Source: an uncultured Phycisphaerales bacterium (GTDB lineage Bacteria; Planctomycetota; Phycisphaerae; WQYP01). From it: a DNA stretch of 7,365 nucleotides. Location of the stretch: assembly GCA_937901265.1 (NCBI GenBank), contig CALCHA010000037.1:1-7365 (forward strand), read 5' to 3'. Below the pieces are notes generated by a model. It was given only the letters and a program-made list of their open reading frames with translations. It had not been told where the DNA came from and made no database searches. Made by a program: the position numbers and the translations under genes. Positions 1-5,062 of the stretch are shown here, piece after piece; within the stretch, counting starts at the first letter, position 1, and every line of letters starts with the position of its first letter.

Positions 1-615
1 CACCGCGACGATCGGGCCGCCATCTTTCCACATCTGGCCCTTCACCTGGTCGAAGATCTGCTGGTAGAGCGTGCGGGTGAAGCCCAGGAACTTTGCATCG
101 GAGGTGCGAACGCCCTTGCCTGCCTGTTCCACGACCCAATCCGGGATGCCGCCGTTGCGTGCTTCGGAGTGCACCCAGGGCCCGATGCGCAGCGACACCT
201 GCAGGCCGTTGTTGGCGCAAGCCTGCACGAACGCCCCCAGGTCCTTGTTGCCCGCCCAATCAAACTTGCCCTGGTTTTCCTCCTGGAAAATCCAGACGAC
301 GTAGGTGGAGACGATGGTGATGCCGCCGGCCTTCATTTTTTTGAGTTCCTGGTCCCACTGGGCCCGCGGGTAGCGCATGTAGTGGAACTCGCCCATGACC
401 GGCATCCAGGGCTTGCCGCCGAGGGTGAGGTATTGGGTGTTGACGTTGATCTCGACGCCGGCGGGATTTTTCGCCCCCGGGCCGCCCATACCGAGGGTTG
501 CGTCGATCGGTGCGGCGGGGGGTTTGGAGAGATCGATGGTCTCCCCGCGTGCCGCCGCAGTTGCCGCCAGCACCAGCACCAGCGCCACACAATCCATAAC
601 CGCGTGCATTTTCAT
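1..615 (-). CDS. GH35-like beta-galactosidase, exported, N-terminal fragment (continues past left edge)
   Basis: A minus-strand frame stays open from an ATG at 615 to the window edge (205 codons, no stop). Residues 1-23 look like a signal peptide (Lys at 2, hydrophobic run CVALVLVLAATAAA), so export is expected. The mature part matches the start of a GH35 TIM barrel: GEFHYMRYPRAQW (about 75-87; GEIHYxRxP in the family), LKKMKAGGITIVSTYVVW (91-108), a GKFDW...DL stretch (116-126) and LRIGPWVHSE (142-151), where classical members read RIGPYxCAEW. GGIPDWV (155-161) parallels GGFPVWL. The last residues, GGPIVAV, directly precede where the family's QxENEYG acid/base motif should be, so neither catalytic Glu is visible. 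GH35 enzymes release terminal beta-galactose from glycans; the real substrate is unknown. Start choice: ATG 615 gives the best signal peptide, with AGGG a few bases upstream; ATGs at codons 3 and 7 are alternatives. It lies 70 bp after the esterase gene on the same strand. Confidence 0.85.
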   Translation of the reverse strand, partial: MKMHAVMDCVALVLVLAATAAARGETIDLSKPPAAPIDATLGMGGPGAKNPAGVEINVNTQYLTLGGKPWMPVMGEFHYMRYPRAQWDQELKKMKAGGITIVSTYVVWIFQEENQGKFDWAGNKDLGAFVQACANNGLQVSLRIGPWVHSEARNGGIPDWVVEQAGKGVRTSDAKFLGFTRTLYQQIFDQVKGQMWKDGGPIVAV

Positions 616-634
616 CAAGTTCACCCTAAAAGAA

Positions 635-673
635 CCTTCGTGGCCTTCGTTTCTTCGTGTCGTCGTGCTGAAT
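635..673 (-). repeat. CACGAAG-type degenerate intergenic repeat, copy 1
   Basis: Read on the minus strand, this 39-nt stretch starts ATTCAGCACGACGACACGAA and continues with further ACGAAG units, a tandem of 8-9 bp units close to CACGAAGR. By hand alignment it matches copy 2 (1853-1891) at about 33 of 39 positions in the same orientation. It begins 12 nt after the esterase stop codon and ends about 20 nt before the GH35 start, filling most of the gap. It has no stem-forming symmetry, so it is not a simple terminator. Function unknown. Confidence 0.75.
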
Positions 674-685
674 CCATTTGCGGCA

Positions 686-1777
686 TCACCCGCCGGCCTG
701 GGTTGCCGCTGCGTTAAACGTTCGCTCATCGCCGCGCGGATAATCGCGCCACAACCAGCGCATCATCTCCGGGAGGTTCGCCCCGCCCTGCTTCTGCCCA
801 TGCAGGCCGATGCCCCACTCGTAGTTGAGATCGTAGCTTCTGGCCTTGAGGGCCTCCATCAGGCGCACGTTCTGCACGTGCCAGTCGAGCGTCGGGTCGG
901 CGTTGCGATTGTCGTTGACGCCATCCTGCATAAAGAGGCGGAGCGGCTTTTTCTCAGCGGCGGCGACCTTCTCTGGATAGCTGTCACCCTCCCCGCCGCG
1001 GATGCGCGTGAAGCTGCCGACGATGGTGATCACCTTGCGGAACTTGTCGGGGCGATCCCAGGCGACGGTAAAGGCCGCGATCCCGCCGGAGCTGGCGCCC
1101 ATGATGGCGTGCATTTCCGGGTCGGGCGAAATGTTGTAGGCCTTTTCCACCTCCGGCAGCAGCTCGTCGCAGACCACGCGGGCGTAGCGGCCGTCGAGCG
1201 ACTGATACTCCCAGGGCCGCAGCGTGGTGTTGTCTCCCCAGTCGCGCGAGAGGTCGGGCTCGGGCGTGCCGGCGGGTCGGCCGGGATCGAGGAAGATGGT
1301 GATGGCGACGGGCATCTCGCGGCGATAGGTGAGGTTGTCGATGACGTTGATGGCGCGGACGCTGCCTTGCTCGTCCTTCATGGGTTGGCCGTCGTTGAAC
1401 ACGATAAGGGCGGCCGCCTTGGCGGGATCGTACTGCGCCGGAACGTACACCCAGTAGCCATGCACATAGGCCATGGGCTGCGTCGCCGCGGCTGAGAGGG
1501 CGGTGAGGGAGTTATCGCCGTTCTGCCTGGTCGTGACGGGGACGGGGCCTGCGTAAGCCCTGGTGGGCAGGGTCAAGGGGCCGACGAGCTTGCCATGGGG
1601 CACGCCGGGCTGGGGAAGCGAATCGGGACCGAGGTGATAGAAGGCGGCCATATTGGGCCGCGCGACGCCGCCGCGACCATTGCCACGTCCGGCCACCGCC
1701 CCCGGCAACGTCTGCGCCGGCAGCAGCGTTGCCATTCCCCCGATCACCAGCGCGCCAACCGCCATCCATTTCATCAT
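686..1777 (-). CDS. Exported enterochelin-esterase-like alpha/beta hydrolase (COG2382 / PF00756 type)
   Basis: This is a 363-aa protein. Residues 1-21 form a signal peptide (MMKW, then a hydrophobic stretch ending LLPA before Gln), so it should act outside the cytoplasm. The hydrolase fold begins near 101 ([23 protein letters not shown]). The nucleophile elbow is GASSGG at 227-232, with Ser229 the expected nucleophile. The [12 protein letters not shown] stretch (281-292) is where the acid residue is expected, and His326 in GLHGQKQGG is the candidate catalytic His. The closing [13 protein letters not shown] is typical of the exported Fes-like esterases common in planctomycete-type genomes. Despite the family name, a siderophore role is not implied; with the GH35 gene next door, de-esterification of a glycan is a plausible inference. 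Start choice: ATG 1777 has GGGAG 9 nt upstream and heads the signal peptide; a 22-codon upstream extension to 1843 is in frame but adds a non-signal-like, Trp-rich leader. A second ATG follows immediately at 1774. Confidence 0.88.
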   Translation of the reverse strand: MMKWMAVGALVIGGMATLLPAQTLPGAVAGRGNGRGGVARPNMAAFYHLGPDSLPQPGVPHGKLVGPLTLPTRAYAGPVPVTTRQNGDNSLTALSAAATQPMAYVHGYWVYVPAQYDPAKAAALIVFNDGQPMKDEQGSVRAINVIDNLTYRREMPVAITIFLDPGRPAGTPEPDLSRDWGDNTTLRPWEYQSLDGRYARVVCDELLPEVEKAYNISPDPEMHAIMGASSGGIAAFTVAWDRPDKFRKVITIVGSFTRIRGGEGDSYPEKVAAAEKKPLRLFMQDGVNDNRNADPTLDWHVQNVRLMEALKARSYDLNYEWGIGLHGQKQGGANLPEMMRWLWRDYPRGDERTFNAAATQAGG

Positions 1778-1852
1778 CGCGATCAGCTCCCAAAAAAAGA
1801 AGTTCCAGCTCCAATCCAACGCCCCACCGCGCCGTTTATTCAATGCCCTCGT

Positions 1853-1891
1853 CCTTCGTGCCCTTGCGTCCTTCGTGTCTTCGTGCTGAAT
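1853..1891 (-). repeat. CACGAAG-type degenerate intergenic repeat, copy 2
   Basis: On the minus strand it starts ATTCAGCACGAAGACACGAA and continues with CGCAAGGG and CACGAAGG units. The first 11 nt are identical to copy 1, and the last eight (CACGAAGG) also match. It starts 15 nt after the pheA stop codon, almost the same offset as copy 1 from the esterase stop, and lies 75 nt before the esterase start. The 8-9 bp periodicity is not a multiple of three in register, and no frame is conserved between the two copies, so it is not coding. Confidence 0.75.
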
Positions 1892-1906
1892 TCGAAAACG
1901 GTGTGC

Positions 1907-3031
1907 TTACAACACCTCCAGCGCCCGCGGAAAACTCCCCAGCACCGCGAGCTGCAGACAGTGCCCGCGAACCTCCTCCAGAGCCCTGGTCACGCCCTCA
2001 TCTTCAATGTGCCCGGCGAGGTCGACGAAGAAGTAATACTCAAAATTCCGCTTCTGGCTCGGCCGGGTGTCGATGTTCGTCAGGTTGATGCCGTAGCGTC
2101 GAAACACGTCGAGGACGTCCACGAGGGCCCCGCTCTTGTGCGCGGTGGTGAAGATGATCGAGGTCTTGTCGTCGCCGGTGCGCTTGGCCGCCCCACCCGG
2201 CCCGCCGCCGGCGCCGACCTTGCCGATGACGAAAAACCGCGTGACGTTGTTGGGGTTGTCCTCGATGTTGGCGAAGAGCGTCTTGAGGCCATAGACCTCC
2301 GCCGCCAGGCTTGAGCCGATGGCCGCGACCCCTTTTTCCGCCTGCTGCGCCGCCATCTCCGCGGCCTTGCTGCTGGAGCCCACGGCGATCCGCTGGGCAT
2401 CGCGGAAGGTCGCATCCAGCCACGAGCGGCACTGGTCCATGGCCTCGGCCTTGGAGTAGATCACCTTCACGTCCTCCGGCGCGCAGTTGGCGAGCAGGTG
2501 GCTGTGGATGGCGATGAGGACCTCGGCGACGATCGTGACGTGGGGATGTTCGAGGAAGGCGTCCATCGATTCGACGACGCCGCCGATGGTGGAGTTTTCG
2601 ATCGGGACAAGGCCGAGGTCGGCGTGGCCGCGGCCGACTTCATCGAAGACGGAGGCGATGGCGACGACGGGGACGTGCTCCACGCTGCTGCCGAATTTTT
2701 TGACGCTCGCCAGATGGCTGAAGCTGCCCTGGGGTCCGAGGTAGGCGATGCGGAGGGGCTTTTCCAGCGCGAAGCTGCCGGACATGAGTTCGCGGTAGAT
2801 CGCTTCGAGGCAGGAATCGGGCAGGACACCGGCGACGTCGCGGTTGGCCTTGCGGATGCGTTCAAGGACGATTTTCTCGCGGTCCGGGGCGTAGACCGGC
2901 GTGCCGCTCTGGTGCTTGACCTTGCCGATGTCAATCACGATGCGCGCGCGGGCGTTCAGCAGTTCGACGAGGCGGCGATCCAGCTCATCAATTTTCTCCC
3001 GCAACCCAGCCAAAGCGTCGGCATCGACCAT
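1907..3031 (-). CDS. pheA: Bifunctional chorismate mutase / prephenate dehydratase (P-protein)
   Basis: The 374-aa protein converts chorismate to prephenate and then to phenylpyruvate in the cytoplasm, the committed branch to phenylalanine. Three domains are visible. An AroQ chorismate mutase spans about 5-87 (LREKIDELDRRLVELLNAR, with Arg11, Arg28/30, Lys37/39 and the PDREK segment at 49-53 in AroQ active-site positions). Prephenate dehydratase spans about 93-270, with YLGPQGSFSHLA (97-108), VPIENSTIGGV (142-152) and the NNVTRFFVIG motif (261-270) carrying catalytic Thr264-Arg265-Phe266. An ACT regulatory domain spans about 290-370. In it the Phe-binding GALV is intact (301-304), but the usual ESRP is DTRP (321-324), a conservative change that suggests feedback inhibition is kept. 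Length is normal for the family. Start: ATG 3031 begins exactly at the mutase domain and has GAGG 8 nt upstream; an in-frame ATG at 3139 would add 36 low-complexity residues and is less likely. Confidence 0.95.
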   Translation of the reverse strand: MVDADALAGLREKIDELDRRLVELLNARARIVIDIGKVKHQSGTPVYAPDREKIVLERIRKANRDVAGVLPDSCLEAIYRELMSGSFALEKPLRIAYLGPQGSFSHLASVKKFGSSVEHVPVVAIASVFDEVGRGHADLGLVPIENSTIGGVVESMDAFLEHPHVTIVAEVLIAIHSHLLANCAPEDVKVIYSKAEAMDQCRSWLDATFRDAQRIAVGSSSKAAEMAAQQAEKGVAAIGSSLAAEVYGLKTLFANIEDNPNNVTRFFVIGKVGAGGGPGGAAKRTGDDKTSIIFTTAHKSGALVDVLDVFRRYGINLTNIDTRPSQKRNFEYYFFVDLAGHIEDEGVTRALEEVRGHCLQLAVLGSFPRALEVL

Positions 3032-3054
3032 CTCAACATCCTCACAAGCTCCGC

Positions 3055-3117
3055 CCGAGGGGCGATCGAAGGGAAAGGGCCCCATCCTACCATTGCAGCC
3101 GCGACGCGTCCCCTCGG
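3055..3117. promoter_or_regulatory. Inverted repeat flanking the candidate pheA promoter
   Basis: CCGAGGGG at 3055-3062 is the exact reverse complement of CCCCTCGG at 3110-3117. The midpoint (about 3086) falls on the candidate -10 box at 3084-3089. The arms are 47 bp apart, so this would be two operator half-sites or a looping arrangement rather than one compact dyad. In GC-rich DNA an 8-bp match over this distance can occur by chance, so the assignment is weak. Confidence 0.25.
3084..3089 (-). promoter_or_regulatory. Candidate -10 box for pheA
   Basis: On the minus strand this reads TAGGAT (four of six matches to TATAAT), about 53 nt before the pheA ATG. A weak GGGACG lies 17 bp upstream in the -35 position. 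The same hexamer, followed by a G-rich stretch, also lies before upp. The box sits at the centre of an 8-bp inverted repeat. This is a match by eye only. Confidence 0.3.
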
Positions 3118-3247
3118 ATCGCCCCCAACTGGCCGCCAACTTAGGTCAACCTGCGGTGTCTGTGGAAGTTGTCCCCGTTGCGCGGCACCCCCGACCGCTG
3201 CGGATTGCACCCGCGGGCACCGCGTATCTCAACGATCAGGCCCAGCG

Positions 3248-3265
3248 GCTGACGCCGGCGTCAGC
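3248..3265. repeat. 18-bp perfect palindrome (possible operator)
   Basis: The sequence GCTGACGCCGGCGTCAGC equals its own reverse complement over all 18 bases; the flanking bases (G on the left, A on the right) break the symmetry. It lies about 68 bp before the mini-gene at 3334 and about 217 bp before the pheA start. As DNA it looks like a homodimer binding site. As RNA it could form a 7-bp stem with a CCGG loop, but no U-run follows, so it is not a standard terminator. Confidence 0.5.
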
Positions 3266-3333
3266 AACCCAGCCCAGCCGCCCTTCGCCGGGCCTCAAGC
3301 ACCGGCCCCCAGGTTTGCACAGGATTGGCGACC

Positions 3334-3474
3334 ATGCGTCCGACCACCTTTACGCTTACTCTCATCCTCCTGGCGGCCCTGGCTCTGGGGGCCCGCCTGA
3401 TCAACCGCAGCACCGTCGCCGCGAGCCCCTCGCCCGCGCCGGCCCCGGTCGTGCAGGCGCTCGCCACGAACTGA
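3334..3474 (+). CDS. Small probable membrane or secreted protein, 46 aa, unrecognised
   Basis: An ATG at 3334 opens a 46-codon frame ending with TGA at 3472-3474. I do not recognise the family. Residues 1-5 (MRPTT) carry one positive charge, residues 6-20 (FTLTLILLAALALGA) form one strongly hydrophobic segment, and the rest is Ser/Pro/Ala-rich (ASPSPAPAPVVQALATN). This looks like a signal anchor or signal peptide with a short extracytoplasmic tail. There is no lipobox Cys. AGGA lies 9 nt before the ATG, a good ribosome binding site. It precedes the antitoxin gene by 81 bp on the same strand but is probably separate, because a -10 box lies between them. The hydrophobic and Pro-rich pattern together with the ribosome binding site argues for a real gene; its short length and lack of known homologues argue for caution. 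Confidence 0.45.
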   Translation: MRPTTFTLTLILLAALALGARLINRSTVAASPSPAPAPVVQALATN

Positions 3475-3509
3475 TTCACTCCCCGGCCATTTCTTCAGCA
3501 AGTCGTTCG

Positions 3510-3551
3510 CGCTCCGCGTCGCTATAATTCCCTGACTGTTTTCTCGGAGCG
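3510..3551. promoter_or_regulatory. Inverted repeat spanning the toxin-antitoxin promoter
   Basis: CGCTCCG at 3510-3516 and CGGAGCG at 3545-3551 are exact reverse complements. They bracket the TATAAT box, and the right arm contains the GGAG ribosome binding site of the antitoxin gene. Type II antitoxins commonly repress their own operon through inverted repeats at this position. The arms are only 7 bp and 28 bp apart, so chance is a real alternative. Confidence 0.25.
3523..3528 (+). promoter_or_regulatory. Consensus -10 box for the toxin-antitoxin operon
   Basis: The hexamer is TATAAT, a perfect sigma-70-type -10, in otherwise GC-rich DNA. It lies 27 nt before the antitoxin ATG at 3556, which would give a leader of about 20 nt. 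No good -35 is seen at 16-18 bp (AAGTCG at 17 bp), so activation or a strong -10-driven promoter would have to compensate. Confidence 0.5.
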
Positions 3552-3555
3552 TCCC

Positions 3556-3855
3556 ATGTCCGCGATTCCCCGCCCGTCTGCTGTTGTCGCTACCATCTTC
3601 GAAGGCACTTGGGAAGAAATCCTGCAGCACGCCCCCCAACTCGCGGGTCACCGCTTGCAAGTGAAGGTGCTCGACAGTGCGCCGCAGGCCCATCCTATTC
3701 CCGCCGGTATGGACCCCAACCACCCCGGCCTCGACAACTCCCCCGAGGGTATTGCCGCTTGGATCGCTCGTTTGCGATCATGGGCCGACGACCGCCCCGA
3801 AATCCGCCTCGGCGATGACAGCCGCGATGCCATCTACGAGGACTTTCTTCGATGA
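3556..3855 (+). CDS. Antitoxin-like protein partnered with PIN toxin
   Basis: This 99-aa protein has no DNA-binding fold I can name (not an obvious AbrB, RHH or Phd/YefM). The N-terminal half (VVATIFEGTWEEILQHAP, then LAGHRLQVKVLD) looks like a small beta-alpha-beta unit. The middle is Pro/Gly-rich. The C-terminal tail, SPEGIAAWIARLRSW (about 62-76) ending DDSRDAIYEDFLR, is amphipathic and acidic, as expected for a segment that wraps around a PIN toxin's active site. The assignment rests mainly on context: its stop overlaps the start of the PIN gene by ATGA, the classic antitoxin-first arrangement. GGAG lies 6 nt before the ATG, and a TATAAT box lies just upstream. It would neutralise the toxin by direct binding and probably autorepress, though direct DNA binding is not evident from the sequence. 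Confidence 0.75.
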   Translation: MSAIPRPSAVVATIFEGTWEEILQHAPQLAGHRLQVKVLDSAPQAHPIPAGMDPNHPGLDNSPEGIAAWIARLRSWADDRPEIRLGDDSRDAIYEDFLR

Positions 3856-4301
3856 TCTTCCTCGATACCAATATCCTTGCTCGCAGCATTCAGACTGGAC
3901 ATCCCCACCATCAGCCGGCAGTCGACGCCGTCGCCCTCCTGCGCGCCCGCGACCGGGAACGTTTCGCCGTCTCGCCCCAGGTTCTGGTTGAGTTTTATGC
4001 TATCTGCACCCGTACCCACAATGGCTTGGCCTTGCCCCCCCAACAAGCACTCCTTGAGATTTCCAGAATCAAAGCCGTTTATCCCCTCCTCTCCGACTCC
4101 CCCGCCATCTTCCCCACCCTCGAATCCCTTCTTGCCAAATACTTCCCCACCAACCGCCGCGTCTTCGATGCCCGCCACGTTGCCGTCATGCTCACCCACG
4201 GCCTCTCCAAAATTCTCACCTTCAACGACGCCGACTTCACCCCCTTCACCGAAATCACAGCCATCAATCCTTTCGACCTGCTGGGCTTACCTCGCACATA
4301 G
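3852..4301 (+). CDS. PIN-domain toxin (VapC-like ribonuclease)
   Basis: This 149-aa protein has the size and motif order of a VapC-type PIN nuclease, a Mg2+-dependent RNase that blocks translation when freed from its antitoxin. The acidic residues that would hold the metal are visible: Asp5 in FLDTNIL, Glu47 in SPQVLVEFYAI, Asp106 in RRVFDARHVAVM and Asp126/Asp128 in LTFNDADF. The active site therefore looks intact and the toxin likely functional. The typical C-terminal VapC layout, with a helix followed by ILTFNDADF and a short tail giving the target residues, is kept. The start codon overlaps the antitoxin stop (ATGA), implying coupled translation with the antitoxin made first. It is convergent with upp, and no clear terminator was seen in the 69 bp between them. 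The RNA target cannot be read from the sequence. Confidence 0.9.
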   Translation: MIFLDTNILARSIQTGHPHHQPAVDAVALLRARDRERFAVSPQVLVEFYAICTRTHNGLALPPQQALLEISRIKAVYPLLSDSPAIFPTLESLLAKYFPTNRRVFDARHVAVMLTHGLSKILTFNDADFTPFTEITAINPFDLLGLPRT

Positions 4302-4370
4302 CCGCCGCCACAAAGGCCGTTGTCCCCGCCCGCCCTGAACCGCACGGTCCTCGCCCCTGCTCACCCTGCG

Positions 4371-5000
4371 TCACGTCGTGCCGAAGCAGCGATCTCCCGC
4401 GTCGCCCAGCCCCGGCACGATGAACTTCTTCTCATTCAGCCGCTCGTCCACGCTCGCGGTATAGATGGGCACCCCCGGCGCACAGGCCTCGACCGCCGCC
4501 ACCCCCTCGGGGGCCGCAATCAGGCACACAAACTTGAACCGCGTGACGCCGCGGCGGCGAAACGCATCCAGGGCCATGCAGGCACTGCCCCCCGTCGCCA
4601 GCATCGGATCCAGAATGATCACCAGCGTCTCGGGATCGAGCACCCGCGGCAGCTTCACGTAATATTCCACCGGCAGCGCGGTCGCCTCATCGCGGAAGAT
4701 CCCAATGTGCCGCACCTGGGCATGCGGAAATGTGGCCATCGCCCCCTCGATCATCGCCAGCCCGGCCCGCAGGATCGGGGCCAGGATGATCCGCTCCTCC
4801 GCCACGCGCTCGGCGGTCGTTTTCATCACCGGCGTTTCGATCTCATAGCTCGCCACCGCCAGATCGCGCGCGGCTTCATAGGTCAGATAGCGCGCCAATT
4901 CCCCCACGCGCGACCGAAATTCCAGCGGCGGCGTCTCCTTCTTCCGCAACTCCCCCAGGGCCTGCCGAATCATCGGATGATCGCACACCGTCGCTGCCAT
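4371..5000 (-). CDS. upp: Uracil phosphoribosyltransferase
   Basis: This 209-aa enzyme of normal family length makes UMP from uracil and PRPP in the cytoplasm (pyrimidine salvage). Signatures are ILAPILRAGLAMIEG at 72-86 (Arg78 in the conserved LRAG), GIFRDEAT at 100-107, the PRPP-binding loop VIILDPMLATGGSA at 127-140 and the uracil-binding C-terminus VPGLGDAGDRCFGT at 195-208. Start: ATG 5000 is preceded by AGGA with a 5-nt spacer, and the N-terminus fits the family. It lies 62 bp downstream of the sulfotransferase gene on the same strand, so it could be read from that operon, but a TAGGAT box in the gap suggests its own promoter. No functional link to the polysaccharide genes is evident. 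Confidence 0.96.
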   Translation of the reverse strand: MAATVCDHPMIRQALGELRKKETPPLEFRSRVGELARYLTYEAARDLAVASYEIETPVMKTTAERVAEERIILAPILRAGLAMIEGAMATFPHAQVRHIGIFRDEATALPVEYYVKLPRVLDPETLVIILDPMLATGGSACMALDAFRRRGVTRFKFVCLIAAPEGVAAVEACAPGVPIYTASVDERLNEKKFIVPGLGDAGDRCFGTT

Positions 5001-5029
5001 GAAGTTCCTTTCAACTCAGCCCCTCCCTC

Positions 5030-5035
5030 ATCCTA
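5030..5035 (-). promoter_or_regulatory. Candidate -10 box for upp
   Basis: On the minus strand this reads TAGGAT followed by GAGGG, 29 nt before the upp ATG, so the leader would be about 20 nt. The -35 position (TGGAGC, 17-bp spacer) is poor. It is the same hexamer as in the pheA leader. If real, upp need not depend on the upstream sulfotransferase operon. Confidence 0.3.
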
Positions 5036-5062
5036 TCGCGTGTCCCTGCCTCGCTCCACGGC

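Larger units (their letters stand above)
3032..3333. other. Intergenic region between pheA and the plus-strand mini-gene
   Basis: About 300 bp separate the divergently oriented pheA and the 46-codon plus-strand gene. The pheA-proximal part holds the candidate promoter and inverted repeat listed separately. The distal part holds an 18-bp palindrome at 3248-3265. No tRNA-like cloverleaf, convincing reading frame with a ribosome binding site, riboswitch-like conserved core or terminator was recognised in the remainder (about 3120-3245 and 3266-3320). Confidence 0.5.

Noticed and set aside
395..1495. A 366-codon plus-strand frame opposite the esterase and GH35 genes
   Set aside because: It runs across two real minus-strand genes and the repeat between them. 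Its His/Asp/Val-rich product is typical of an antisense shadow.
1778..1843. Upstream extension of the esterase to an ATG at 1843
   Set aside because: It would place 22 residues rich in Trp and Phe before a clear signal peptide and ribosome binding site that belong to the start at 1777.
635..1891. CRISPR array suggested by repeated CACGAAG units
   Set aside because: The units are 8-9 bp, degenerate and directly adjacent with no spacers, in two separate clusters 1.2 kb apart.
3032..3139. Leader peptide with Phe codons upstream of pheA (MGPFPF...)
   Set aside because: The frame is continuous with pheA rather than ending before it, has only two Phe codons, and no alternative terminator/antiterminator hairpins with a U-run were seen.
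3140..3333. tRNA or structured RNA in the intergenic region
   Set aside because: No T-loop GTTCRANNC-like box with matching acceptor stem, and no recognisable riboswitch core; only the 18-bp palindrome stands out.
4302..4370. Bidirectional terminator between the convergent PIN gene and upp
   Set aside because: I looked for a GC stem followed by T-runs in either direction and found none in these 69 bases.
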